A DNA stretch of 64,000 bases, from contig NC_135254.1 in assembly GCF_964204865.1 (NCBI RefSeq), positions 11,475,001 through 11,539,000 of the forward strand, written 5' to 3'. The notes beneath the pieces were generated by a model, which did not search any database, was not told the origin of the DNA, and saw nothing but the letters and a program-made list of their open reading frames with translations. A program made the translations under genes and the position numbers. The stretch comes from Styela clava. Its lineage: Eukaryota > Chordata > Ascidiacea > Stolidobranchia > Styelidae. Of this stretch, positions 44,214-59,200 are shown in pieces. Within the stretch, counting starts at the first letter, position 1; each line of letters opens with the position of its first letter.

Positions 44214-47200
44214 ATGCTTGCAGATAAGAAGTATTCGGATCACAACGTTTTTCTTTATACCACAGATCAATCGGAGTATTTGAAACCTTGCTTGAAAACA
44301 TCAAGTAGAGTTAAGTCAATGGTGAGCTATGGAGTGGAATTTATTTTATATATATTTTATTAACATGATTATTCAAGGTTCTTATCTCTTATGTACAAGT
44401 GAGGTATTGGTTGAACACATGGCCTGTGGGCTAAATGCGGACCACAAAAAAAATTATGTGGCCCCCAGAGAAGTGCCAAACGAGTTTTGGATTTGACTCA
44501 ATCTGGTACTTGCGAGTAATTCCAATCCCTTTGCATTGAAAACCTATATACCTATATCTGAGTCCAATTTATTATCTGCGCCTATCTATTTGTAACTGGC
44601 CCTATATTAAAGGTTGCACGCCCTTGGGTTAGAGCGTTGGATTTAACTATGTTGCACAACTCTTAAATCTTGGGTTTGAATCCCATGCCTACCACCTACC
44701 CAGTGTGCTATAAACTGAACAGGAAATGACAAATGTGGAAAATTCCAGTTTTTTTTAAAAATACAGTAGCCTTCACTTATCATTGGCTGCTTGTACAAAG
44801 TAAAATCGTTGTATTTATGAAATGATTTTTTCATTTTTCAGCAAGCTTCAAGTAGTTTGAGGCAGCCACCATTGAAAGGTCAAAAATGCAGAATAGTTAC
44901 ACCAAACAAAAGTGTGGGCCATTCAGTTGCGTCGTATGAACCATTCATTCAATATCATGAAGCATATGATCCATTTCAGACTTCTGGAAAAGGTATCCTT
45001 TATTATATTTATAACAAAACACTGATTTTAGGCTTATAATAACAATATAATATTAATAATATTAATACCAAAGCATAACAATTTTTGCATATGTCAATCC
45101 TAACCTGCACCTGACTGCGTTATTCAAAAATTACATCACAGTGATGTAATAAAGCCCTTCAAACTATACGAACTGTCATCCAAGACGAGTAGACGATCAC
45201 CTGAAATCGAGCAAGTTATTCTCTCATTTTCTCTTCGCAACGATCAAGATATGAGAGAGATCGCTATATAGTTACCGGTAGTTCAAAATATCAATCAGCT
45301 CTTGATTAACAATTTTACAATAAACAGGTGAGAATTATGCTGACAACAACAGTTCATCTCTCCTGGAGAGACATATTGCACAAGCTACTGTTTTAAATGA
45401 TACATCTGCATTAAAGACCCAAACACATAAGAGCAAGAAAATTTCTGAAGTTAAGACTGCTGGTATCTCGACAACTGTTGTTCATTTGGATCCAACGGAG
45501 GTTTCGAAAATTATAATTTTTTTTCAATTTTTGCATCAGCATAATATTGTGACAAGTTTTGTGAGCTGATACTCTCCTTTAAGCAGCACAATATCCATCC
45601 ATTTGTTTCTGCTTTTTTTTAATCTATACTGACACAGAACAACTTGTGTTGTTCCAATATAATTATGATTTATAAAATCACATTGGGATGTTTTTTTTTC
45701 CTGAGTCTCTTTATAAAAATTTATGAATACCGCTATCCATAATTCAATTAAAATATATTTTACTCAGTTGAAGATGCTTTTCTTTGTCTAAGCTCAGTTT
45801 TTTCAAAATATTTGCTTAATAGGATACTTTGTATAGCGGCCATTGTTTGAAATTTAGACTGTTTAAAGTTGGTAACTCAATAATATTCAAAATTAAGGTA
45901 AAGGATGTAAACCTGAGGAAGATTTATTTTTCAGCTTATTCTTAAGATCTCATTGCTGATAACAACCTTTAAAAAATGCGCTAACAGCTAAACTATTGAT
46001 GTATACAATATTGGGCTACTACGTTTTTTTAGCAAAATTTCAATTTTATTTTATCTAATAATATTAGGTATACAAGCATTTACAAAGAGAAGATGCTAGA
46101 AAACTGGACAATCCGATTTCCAATTCTGGTAAGATTCTAGCATTGATTAGTACCGACTGTAAATGTCACTCGGAATTAGGTTGGTTTGAAATGAAAAAGT
46201 GTGCAATACTCTTAGTTGCTGTACAGACTCAGGTGCACCACTGTATTGGTAGTAACTTATCGATAATAATACCTGGTAATAACTTTTTATAGTCTTCAAT
46301 AACATCAATCAATCTTACTTTCAGATTTCTGACATTTATCACATAACATTTATTACACTGATTCATGTGTAAATGGAATAAACTTTATTTACTATCAAGT
46401 GTCTTTAGACTCTTTACTCATATAGAATTATTTATGCATATTAGCACTGTAATGATTTGTAGGCTACTTGAAATACCAAATTTTTCAGTTGCAAGTTTAG
46501 GTCTCTTTTAAATTAAGACATGCTTTTATGTTTTACCTATTAAGATCTTCAGTTTAGCGCAGTGGTCAGCAAACTTTATGTCCCTTGGGCCAAATATGCA
46601 AATTATGCATGTGGCCACATTAATTTTCGTCCATGCACAATTGCTACATTAAACTTCAAATTGTGAAGCACCCGCAAACTCCTATTTCAGTGTTAATTAC
46701 AGCTAATGGGTAGGCACGTTTGGTGAGTGGATAACAAACAAATTACATGTGCTTTCGCTTACGCTAATTACTACAAAACAAACATCAGACCACAACCATT
46801 GACATGACAAACATCCATGTGCAAATAATAATAAATTTATGAGCATTTTTTGTTTTTATGAATTGAGAGTAAAGTTTTTCGAGGGTTACAAAATATGTTC
46901 TGTGGACCGTAGTTAGCAGATCGCTAGTTTAGCGTGTGTGTGGGATTTATTACCTCAGCTAGTGTCTGATCATATCAAATTGAACTGTTTCAAATCTTAG
47001 TTTTCTGTAGTTCCAGTAACACTTTCTGACCTTTTAGTAGTCGGCGTAATATTATTCAGTGACCAGTCTCCTTCCCTCCTTGCTTTGAACAAATTTGTGT
47101 AAAATATAAAACCGTTACTCTTAATTTTATTTCTTCTTTCGTCTTAATTTATATGTCTGTTTTAAGGTTTTGGACAGCCTTTTTCTACTAAGTTTCTAAC

Positions 47201-50200
47201 TTCACCTGATGCACCATATAAGAGAATTGATCTCGTCAAACAAAGAAAAAAAATGGAACAAAATTCAATGGCACTGTTGCGACTGAAAGAAAAAATTCAA
47301 AGACAGAAACAAAGGTTGGTTAAATGATGGTTGGTATTAAAAAAGATTTTACTTTGTGTGAATGTTTGAAACTCATACTTTAAAAGCCTGTATAAATTAT
47401 GCTTTATTTATTAAAAAGCATAATGTAATTGCTGGAAAGTGCAAAGGATACAAATATTCGGAACATTTACTACTAACTACTTGTACTAAGACACAATGTG
47501 AACATGATTACCTTTACTTAAATTTTTTTTTATTTTTTTTCAATTGATTGTGTCTTATCCATTTGATAGTCAAACTAAAAATAGAAGCTTACTATCATTT
47601 AATTTCATCAAAGTTGAAAATAGTAGACAATTATAACATTAATAATAACATAACATGTGCTGTCTGTTGGGCAAATTTGGAATTCTTATCAATTTTTTTT
47701 AGGAATTTTGTATGATAGTTATTTATTCAGTTGTGATTATTTCTGTAATCAATTGTCATCCAGTGTTTGATTATTGCAATAATATTCTTGCTTCAAATTT
47801 TAGATCTCCTTCCGTAGATGGTTCTCGAAAAGCAGAAGGTTTCAGTCCTACTAATCAAGTTTTTTTGAGGCCTAGTACAGAAAGAAATCATGATAATCAT
47901 ATTATACGGAAGACTGCGGTTGGACCTGTTGCTCCTAAATACAAGGTACCCGTATATTTGATTCCTCATTTTCTTTCATGGCCTTTTGTTAGCATGAGCT
48001 TATGTATATTATAATCACAGAATATTTATGGTGATGTAAGTATAGGATTGTGTTACCTCTGTCTATGTTTTATATATTCAATTCGCCAGTCAAAGGAATT
48101 TAATTTAATACTGGAACTGGTTACATCAGCCAGTCATCAAATTTGTTCATTTATTCGCACATAAGAGTGATTACAATTTTATGCGTGTTATTCTGAAAGG
48201 CTTAATTTGTTCTTAAAATCATCAAGTTTGGCAATGTGAAGTATTATCAGACACATCCAAATATTTATATTTTGCATATAAATTTTTCTGTACAACACAC
48301 AACTACATGACTAGAAAATTTTTATGAAATACTTTTTTGTAGCTCTGGAAGTTACAATATCCTGATTTTTTTCAAATTGTTTTTAGGGATTCAGCACTAC
48401 AGAAACAAGGATTCAGACTCCTGATGGTAAAGTATGGAAAGGTGGAGACGCAGCTGCAGTCAGATCTTATCATCCAATGAAAAAGCCTAAAGGTATTGTT
48501 AAATTTGTGCTTTACAGTAGGTCTGTTTAGTCTGCCAAAATTCACAATCGATTCCAGGATAACAAATTTTGACTCCAGCTTCTAACTATAAGAAAGTAGA
48601 ATATTGTTCTTCTTCAAGTTGTTTGCATTGTCCTTATTCTGTTCACTTGTTTATATCTATTTCAATTTTGTTGCAGCTGTGTCCTCTTTATTTGAAAGTA
48701 AACAAGCCAGTAAAGTTCATGCAGCATCCAATTCTAGAAAAAATAGAAGTAAAAGCGCGAATCCTATAAGAAAAACTGGTGAGCTCTTTTCATTTATTTT
48801 GACTATCGTTCTAGTAGTATATTTGTTAACACATTTCTAACTTTTTCTATGCTCTTGCTCAGGTAAAGTAAGACTCGATCATCCCACTCATAAGAAAAGT
48901 ATGATCACTCCATCTTCTTGGAGAGAAGGTAGAAGAGTTGCAGAATCTATTCTTGGACCTCCTCCAAAACAACCAAAAAGGATTGTAGCAACAGACGTAA
49001 CAAAATCTGATCAGAACAAAGAGTTACCATCTAAACCTGACCCACTGTTATCTGCAAAACCCAATCAAGGTATTGGTTATAATATGATTTCTGATTGAAG
49101 TTTGGCAGTTGCTGTATATTATCCTCGCATATAGACTGACCATCTGAAAACGCCTTCAAAACACACAAGCAGTCTTGTTTATGACAACCAATCACAGACT
49201 CTTATCACTGTCATAGCTTACCAACGCGTGTGTGTGGTTGCTCGAATCCTGAGAACTTCGTTCGCATGGTTCGAGTTGTAGCTGTTGGAAGTTATTATTA
49301 AGTTATCCTGATGTCATTTCGATATAGTATGATCAAAGTTATGCGCATATAAGCTGAATTTTTAGTGTGACCAGAGCAATGTGTGTATAAGACGAATCTT
49401 TAATGCTGTCAAAGTTATGTCGACTAGAGATGTACCGATGTATCGGTATCGGGTATCGGTATCGGCAATATCGGCCATTTTTTCGGTATCGGCCATGTAT
49501 CGGTATCGGTTAGATTAAGGCCGATATTACCGATATATTTACCTTTTTGATATGGTCCAGAATGTTTTAAAAGATAAGTTGGAATACTACTTTTTGATTT
49601 ATTTTTGTCTGGAGAGATCGTGAGCTATGAGCCATACATGTCCCCACCCCTGCGAGAGAATAGGATTCACGTGTTTTTAGCTATTTATCAGCTAAACTAG
49701 CTCAACTAATTTGGCTATTTTCACTGTCAAATTTTTATATTGACATTTTTAATATTACATAGTTTTTATGAAGAAATATATCAACACAGCACATAACAAA
49801 AAGCAACTAGGCGCCCAGTTTTAAATCATACAGTGGAATTGGGGTCCTTCCTTATTAACGGCACATGGACTTTTGGCACGGGTATAAATTCTGACTGTTT
49901 GTCGTCAAGTACGAGTGTCATTTAGTCCGTCGACATCGATAAACTAAATTCCGACAGAATTATCCCACTACACAGGTATTAATTTTAATTCTGCTTAACT
50001 ACACGATTTCTTTATAGATATATTGACTTGACCGCCTAGCCCTAGACTGTCTCAAAATATATGATAGCAATTGTAAAATATTATAAAATAGTGAAGTAAA
50101 AAAACATCCTCAACGGTTATCGGTGGGCCTTCTTGGTGTTGATTGATATTCTTTCATGTTGGCTTTGACTTATTGCGTCGACGATTACGATTAGCCACTA

Positions 50201-53200
50201 AATTAAATATTTGTAAAATGCTTTTAATTTGAACGTAGGACGGCGGCGCTAGAATGTGTGGGTGATATTCGATATTCTTTTAAACACGAATAACGATATT
50301 CGAAGCTCGCGATATTAACATTAAATTCAAATTGGAGATCCCGGCTTATGAGTTTTCTAATTGAACACCGAGATTACTAGCGTTGCTGTACAATGTATCT
50401 TAATCAGTTACAGCATATGGATACCAAACATTAATTTCATATTATGTGATATATATATATTTTTTTTCGATCTGAAATAATGTGTACTATGAACAACGCT
50501 TAAAGACCATTGTTTTAACCCGTCTTCCCTACACAGCATACCTAATTAAGTAATAATTACATAGTATCGGTATCGGAATATCGGTAATATCGGCCTTTTT
50601 GTAGTATCGGCGTATCGGTATCGGTATCGGCGTTTTTAGCTGGTATCGGATCGGTATCGGTATCGGCGACAAAAGTGGTATCGGTACATCTCTAATGTCG
50701 ACGCCTTAGTTTGGCAACTTTTTTTCTGATTTTTTAACTTAGCTTAAATGCAGATATACGGTACTTTGCAGTATATCTAACATACCATTATGTAAAATTC
50801 ATAAAATTTTAATTTTCAGGATTTCGATGGTCTTCTTTATTATATTCTTGCATCGTAGAGTATTAAAAATCTACAATACGAATCCCATGCTCTTTATTTG
50901 CTCCACCCAAGGTGTGATTCCTATATCATTTTGCCAACAAATGTCAAAAAATGTTCTGATATTTAGATCATAAACTTTTTATATTCGATTTACTTAAGAC
51001 ACATTTATTGATTAAATATTCCCCAAATATATGAATGTATGTGACATTTATTATTACATTTGAGATTGATAACAAATGTATAATAGTTCATGTATAAAAT
51101 TGTATAAAAAAATTACGCAGGACATATTCTCAATATGTATCAAGAATTTAGATCAAACAACGGACAGGTAGTTCAAACTTTTCAAACAACAATAAACACA
51201 ATGTAATAAAAACTTCCATTCACTATTGGCTTTGGCATATCTGTTTATTCCAACTACAATAATCCTTAATAGACTTACAGACAGATGAATAATTCTGCTT
51301 AAAACTATGATGATAAGCAATGTTTTCAATTGTGCTGTGAAACTTGCGGATTTTGAATAAAAAAGATCTGTCAAATAATAGATCAAAATTCTGACAGACA
51401 GGATATGGTTTCTATTTGAGTTGTAAATTATATCGATGTTCCATTTTAAAAAGACTTATAAACCCAGGTATTTATTTTCAATAACCTTTGGTGATATTTT
51501 GTAATAAAAGGTTAAAGAAAAGTTTATGAACCAATGTGTTTTAGAAGTTCTACTTTTGAAATTTTTTCTCTATTTGGGAATTTTCCTATTGATCTACTTA
51601 TTACCTATCACGATGGTGTTTTCTATTTTTATTACTACTGTTCCTTTACCGGCTCATGTTGACTAACATGCAATTTTTTTTATACAGCATTTTCTTGCCT
51701 TCACCCTGTACAAGGCTCTGTGTAAGCAGTCATTATTATGTATAAAGCTTCTTTTCTGGAGTAGGCTACTGGAATCTTTTTTCTTTAAATATAACCAACC
51801 CAATGAACTGGGGGCTTAGAGTTTGAACTAGAGATACTCACTCAAAATGCAATGCTGAAGTAGTTAGTTTCAGCGCTTTCAACTATTAGGCCACAGGTTC
51901 TCAACAGGTAGGCCGTGGACCATTGCTGGAACACAGAAATATTTTTAAGTGGGCCACAAATCTATTAAAAATTGATTGACACATTGAGGTATTAATAAAT
52001 TAGTTGAATTTTATTGTATTAGAAATGAATGACGATGCTGTTTTTTGCTACTAAATGGTAGTTTTTATTTGAATTATTAAAGTTGGAAGTGCCTATAATT
52101 TTTGAGAAGAATTTTTTGTTTTTGTTGTAGTTTTTCCCTTGCATGAAAAAGTTATTGAGCCACAGAATTTTTTTGTACAACGAACGTGGGCCACAAGATA
52201 AAAAAGGTTGAAAACTACTCTGCAAGCATTTCATGGTTTAGGTGTAGGTCTTGACAATCCAGTGATTTATGACTAAACTACTTGTTACCTGATTGTTTGC
52301 TTTTCATAATCCAACCTATTTTTCTTTCAGAAAAATTGTCAACGATTGCTCGTGGAGTGTTGAATGATCTTGGTCTTGGTTCGGAAGATGAAGCTGACAA
52401 TAAAAAATTTGATTTGAGCAGAAGACAAAGGGAAGCAGACAGATCAAGAAGACCAAAGAAACATCAACCAACAAAAGGTAAAAATTGAAAATTTTGAAAC
52501 ATTTGTTATAATAGTTCATCTGTGATGTCCAAACAAATCGAATATTCAAATCCATTCTGAATTAATCATAATCAAATATGATATAAGAAATAATTTAAAA
52601 TAGTTTAACAATATAACATTTCAAGGTTTTAACGATTGAAGCCTCACAGTACTTTCAAACACCTTTCTTATATTTCTGAAAACTAAAAAAAAAATTAGGG
52701 AGCCAACCAACAAATTCACTTCTATCAATCTTTCCATGCTTACTGCATATCCAAATTCAATCTCATTGCATATTTTCCACATTTTCTCTGTTGAACATGA
52801 CTCACTAGATTAGACTACATTCAATATTCCATATTTGAAAATAATATTTTAGAATGTATCCACGAATAGTAGTTTCTGGTTTCCATTCATGGCTTTGATT
52901 GTAACTCACTTTAGTATTTGATTCTTTAGTATTTGAGATATTTGAAGAGTGATACTTTTTTGGTATTATTACAAATAAAAAATTATTTTATGCAAACTGA
53001 ACTTGAAATTATCTAAAAGCAATTTTTTTTAGAATTCACACATTTCTTGTATTATTCAGCACTGTGCATTGAAATCTTTCCTCATAATTTAAGCCCATTT
53101 CGATTATTGTTAACCTAAATTAATTGCAAGACATGGAATAAATTACAGAGAAATTTTATTATAACGTTCATTGTTTTCTTTTAGTTTCAGGTGATTCCAA

Positions 53201-56200
53201 GATTAAAATGGAAAAAACTAGACATTATGATCAAAGTGAGGTAAGTGGAGTTATTATGTTTTTATACTGTCTTTACGAAATTGCTGGTTTTTATAATTCA
53301 TTGGCATATATTCATATGGCAGTTGGCACAATACTTTTTTATATTTGACTTTTGCTATCATTGCAGCAGTCATCCCACTTCTTGTTCATGTATATGAAAA
53401 TCACTTTCTTGTTAATGCCAAAATTTTTGTTTTGCAGGTGCAACAATATATTGCAAAACAGAAAGCAGATCGCAAAAGAAAACAAAGTCAAGAAAGGAAA
53501 GCAAACAAAGATGCCTATGAAAAGAAACAAAAGCAATTGGATGAATTGTATCGGAAGCAAAAGGAAGCTGCATCTGCTAAGAGGAAACTAATGGCTTCTG
53601 GAGGTAATTTGTTTGATATTAATTTTAGTGAATAAAATATGACGTGATGGAAAGATTGAATGGCAAACCATAAACATTGTCTAAGGTGGTGGTTAGGTAA
53701 CAACAGCCAAGGGCCTTGTGCAGTATGTAAAGAGATAGTTACTCATTGCGCCATATACTTTTCTCGGTTAGGTGCTTTGAAATATTTTTGTAATGTTTGA
53801 CACTATTTCTGCTGGGTGTTATATGAAAAAGAGAATTGATTGTTGTCTTGTTGGATTTTTAACATTTTGTAATAAAATAATGCAAGCTTACATGAAATAA
53901 ATCGACACTATAAAATGTTTGAATTTGCTGCCATTTTAAAGTTGGGTTATATTGGCAAATTAAGTAACAAGTGTTTATTGGAGGGCGACCATTTTCTACT
54001 GTGATCAGAAGTTAAGTAAATCTCTGATTACCAGGCATCCGAGGCTCAAAAAACTTTTTTTTATATTAAAATATTCTCAATTATTCCCTAAATCCCAAAT
54101 TCGATATATTGGACATTCCAAGGTATAATAAAATCATATCAACAGTTTATTTTTTAGTTCCCTTTGAAATATCTATTCCACATTTAATAATACCTTTCAT
54201 GTTTTTTTGCTCTGCTCTGAAAACAGATATTCTTGATTTGGTTAGATAATATGGTATATTAAATTTGTCCAACAACAGGACTTAAATTTTCGGATGCAAA
54301 ATGTTTTTTTGCAGGTCAACTATCAAAACAACAATCAACACATGAACACGTTGCTGGTGATTGGGTTGTCAAAGAAGATGACAGTGACAAAGAAAACGAA
54401 GAAAATGAACAGAATGTACAAGGGTATCATAAAATTTAGCTATTACATGAGATTTTTCACTCTGAGCAAGACTCTTTATTTAAAGAATATTTATTAATTT
54501 TTTAGGATTTTTATTTATAATTAAGTTAGCTATTATTCAGAATCAGATGATCAAAATTATGCAATGATATTCAGAGCAGTATTCTGGCATCTGGCAGTGA
54601 CATCCAGGGGTTGTTACTCAAATCTCAATAAAATTAACCATGAATACCAGTGTTCAACAAATTGTTGATCAGAGTTAATTTTCATTTTTGCATTACTGGT
54701 AGCTTAGTCTGTTGATTTGATCTGGCAATTTCAATAATACTATACCATCGTTAACATTTATTGAACCTCTTATTTCAGACAATCTAAGTTTGACGAAAGA
54801 ATGTCAGCACTTATGGAAAAACTCGATCAATATCGACCAAGTACAACACAATCTACAAACTCATACAAAGTACCAAATAAAGAACCTGATAAACATTTCG
54901 AATACAATAACATTCCAAATTCCAATATGCCTAGTTCATCTAACACAGCTTCGGAATTTATGCAAAAACTCGACCAATATTTAAGAGATGATGTACCTGT
55001 TCCAATGTCACTTGGAACCAAATCGCGTTCGTTTGAAAACGCTCATCGTGAACCGGAAGTTCATGCCAACCTTACTATTGAAGATTTAGATACTCAGTTT
55101 TCTGGAAAAGGTACAAATGAAGTTGAAATTACCGATCCTCCTGACAATTTTGTTCCAAGATTACATGATCAAGGTATATTATATTGAATTGAAAAGCTCT
55201 TTTGCAAAATTGAATTATAAACTCCGAATTATCTGACACTTGTTTGGCAATAATAACTGTGACAATTTTTTGTGCAAAAAAGATCTTTTATTAAATGATT
55301 TGCTTTGTACCAGTGCTCTTCTGAGGTTTATAACGAAAAAATATCAGTTTTTGGTATTTTGTAATTGTCATTCTAGGAGATACCTAGATACTGTAATAAT
55401 ATCTCTACCCTTGATTTCTATACCGGAGTGTAGGATATTATCAGAATAAAAATCGTTGTTTCAGAGTACTGCGTTTACTTCACGAATCAGAAAACGTTAT
55501 ACATGTTATACACTGGGGGCAGGCCAGAGTGATATTGCTTCATAAAATCTTTTGTAAATGAGTGCTCGATTTTTCAATCATGATTGATTTAGATTATTTC
55601 ATTAATTGCCTCCCTTCAGGAGTATGCTTACTGAAAAGTTTACTTCATATTAGCCAGAAAAAATTTAATGTTGTTATTGGGATATTTTTTCAACTACCCG
55701 TTTGATGTCACAGAATCCTATTTACACTTTTTTACTAAATTAAAAAATGTGCCAATCTAAATTCTAAATAACATTTTGTTCAACCCTTTATCCCTTCCTG
55801 GACTTGTTAAATGACTTCCATACTTTGTGAGGGATACTGAAAACTAAATTTTTTTTTCAGGTTTAAAACAGAGATTACGCTGTGAAAAAATAGCAGCTTT
55901 AAAAGCAAAAGCTGAGTCACTTCAGGAAAGGATAAATGTGGAATCGAAACGATTAGTGGAACAACCTTTTGTGCCGGTGAAAACAAGTCTTCAAGATGTT
56001 GATGCCATATTAAGAAGATCTCCTCGTTATCCCTCTATACCTCCTACAAATGCATGGTCACCAGAAAGAATGTAGGCTTTTTTAAAAGTTTATTCTTTAA
56101 ATAATCAATAATGAATATTTTTATGGTATGAAAACAGTAAGATCTTCCGTATTTGTCAAGTTTTGATCGCACTTTTCACAAGACATTGAAACAACTCCGA

Positions 56201-59200
56201 TAGATTTGTGGACTATAAAAGATATCAGTTTGCATGCCACACCATGTTAAAGAGATCTCTAAAATCGGAAATCATGTTTTTTGAATAATTACATTACGCA
56301 ATGCTAAAATTATTAAAAAAGCACCTTATATTATGGTTGTGATGTTTATCTGTGCATGTTCATGTGAGCTTTTCGCTCATTTTTGATATCATTGTGGGCA
56401 TCGTTTCACTTGTGGCTACGCTTTCTAAAATTGGGGGGTCCTCACTCTAAATCAGTTTGACCCACTAGAACAGTGGTTCTCAAAAGCAGCGCCCCCTTTT
56501 CAGAATTTGTCAGGTCTCGCGCCCCACCTCAAAAATAACTAGCTTAATAAAATAAGCTACAAATAACAGATAGTAAGGCGAAATTATGTTTTTTTTTTCA
56601 AAAAGCATGTTGAAAATATGTGTACATAATAAAGAAATGTATATATCCAAACCAAGGCAGGCAAGATCAAATCTAAGAAATATTTTTATTTTCAATCAGC
56701 TTCACGGCTCCTCAAAAAATTGTTTATGCTCCCCCACCGTTTGAGAGCCACTGCTTTAGAAGCTCCATTTGAAATGCACATCAAGAATTCTCTTATTGGT
56801 GCTACACCTTTCAATACTTTATTTCAGTGGTTCCAGTTCTATTCCAGTCAGCAGCATCCATATTGGAGTTGATGTTCCTGACAGTCCATTTCGTAAAGAA
56901 CATTTTCAAGAAGTAGAGCTTCCGGGTGTATCTGATCTTCATAGGCATGTTGATTCTGTGCAAAAACAGAAATCTGAAAATGAAGCAACATTGTTTAAAA
57001 TTAATTCAGAATTTAGAAGCAAAAGTCCAATAAGGTAACATTCCTGTAAATTGAAGTTTCATACATTTTTTATTTTATTTTCTCATCATATTAAGAGTAT
57101 CAAAAATTGAGATTGATTTTCTTGAATTTTCAATTTTTCGATTTTGATTATTTTATTTTGTGTAAGAAAGGACAATGGCTTTGGGCCTAATATATTGATA
57201 GAACTATATTTTTTCAGTTAACAGATATATTCTATTCTCTTTGCGATCTAACTACTATATCCAGGGTATACAAATTGTAAGACAATAATTCGGTAATACA
57301 GATCTTCCTGATGCCCCATTACTTCTCATCTAGTCCAGTTTTATTTTACAAGATATTTGGACATGCTTAACAAATGTTATCAATTTTTAGTTCTTTTCCT
57401 GATGAATGGAGGTTAACAACTGAAGGATTGCGAAATGATCGACCGCTGTCACCTTCAGCTGATCAGGAAGAACAGATAGCCAGCAGCAGTCAAAGTATGC
57501 ACTATGCAGTATATTGCAGTTCCATATAAATCATCTTGACGATGTGAAAATGCTGTATGGTTTACAAAGCAATTGAGCTGAATCTCTGATAACATGAAAT
57601 TATTAAGTTTCAAATATTTTTTTACAAAATATTTGATCCTTTTTGGACGATCATACTGCTAAGGAGCTGACTTGATTCAAGAATAAAGTTAAATGTCTAG
57701 AATGTAACATGTTGTATATTTCTCAAAAATTGATGAGCTATGAGGGTCTAACAGCTTGATTCACTTTTTCAGGTTCTTCCAGATCTTCAAAAAGTGATTT
57801 ATCCCAAGAACGTAACACTCCTCTAAAGCTACGTTCTGTGGAAGAAATTCTGAAAGAAATGAAAAGTAAAGAATATGCAGTATCTGATCCTCAACCACTT
57901 CCATTTGAAGAAAAAGAAATTCAATCGAATATTTTCGGATCAACTTCAAGAAAAAATGAACATGACTTGTTAACAGGTGGGCAAGTCAATTTGTGAAAAA
58001 GCGTGAATGTATATCAAGATTTGATTATTTTAGGCATACTTGTAAAGCTATAGAATTCATGCGTTTGTGAAAAAGAATGAATTCTATAGCTTTACAGGGA
58101 TGTTTAAAATAATCAAATCATGATGATGATATACATCAGTTATATTTAGCATATCATCTAATGCAATAATTTGAATATTTTTATCTGGAAAAAAGGTGTG
58201 CTCACTTACCAGTGTCGTCTAATAACCAGGCTTAGATGACTTGGCTATTCCTTTTCTATTTTTCATATTTATTTGGGAATCCATTGTTTTAGCTCTATCT
58301 ACATTTTGCCAATTTTTGAAAATTGTGCGACAGTGTGGCTTTTTAGCTGATGAATTTTTGCGAACGAACGTCATATTTTCATGATGGTAGTCCAGTCGCA
58401 AGTGATCATGTGTATGACAACCATCATTTTGAGTTTTAATCTCGGCTCATGTTTTGAGGATGGTACGAGGATGATATGGTTTATTCTTATTTACGCTTTC
58501 ATGTCTATGATAAATATTTTGCACAGATCTTTTACACTTATTGGAGTAACATAACACATTAAATCATTTATTCTTAGATTTGAAAAGTTCTATCTTCCCT
58601 AAATCACCAACAACACCAGTTTCTCCTGTGAATAAAGATCAACCACCCTGGGAACGAACAGGAGGAGATAAATACAGTGTTGTTAATCTGTTTACAAGTA
58701 AATATCTCAAAGCTTTGAAGAGTAGTAACAAGGAAAAGAACAAAGATAAAGAAAGCAACGTTAGAGCTAAAGAAAGTGTACAATCTGTACCAGATACCTC
58801 TATGAAAAGTGAGTGATTTATTGTGGTGTTTTGTGGGCATATCGCTCATAGAAATTCGAAAATCTGCTTTACCGGACATGTGTATTGAATGCTGCAGAAG
58901 TTATTGTAGGATCGATTTTCGTGCACAGTACTGTATTCTTTCTGTTTGAAACCCACAACTGGTTCAAGGCAATTTTTTGGGTATTTCATTGAATTCACTC
59001 GACATCGCGATCGACTGCTTGAGTTGCGGCGATCGATCACGATCGTGTACGATTGATTTGTTGGCCATCCCTGGTATATATAATAAGATTATCGACTGAA
59101 AATTGTACTTAGAAAATAGCAAAACTTCTTTTTATCTAGGTGAACTACAACCTCCAAACCAGTCTTCCTCTGCACCCATGTTATCTACCTCACACAAACA

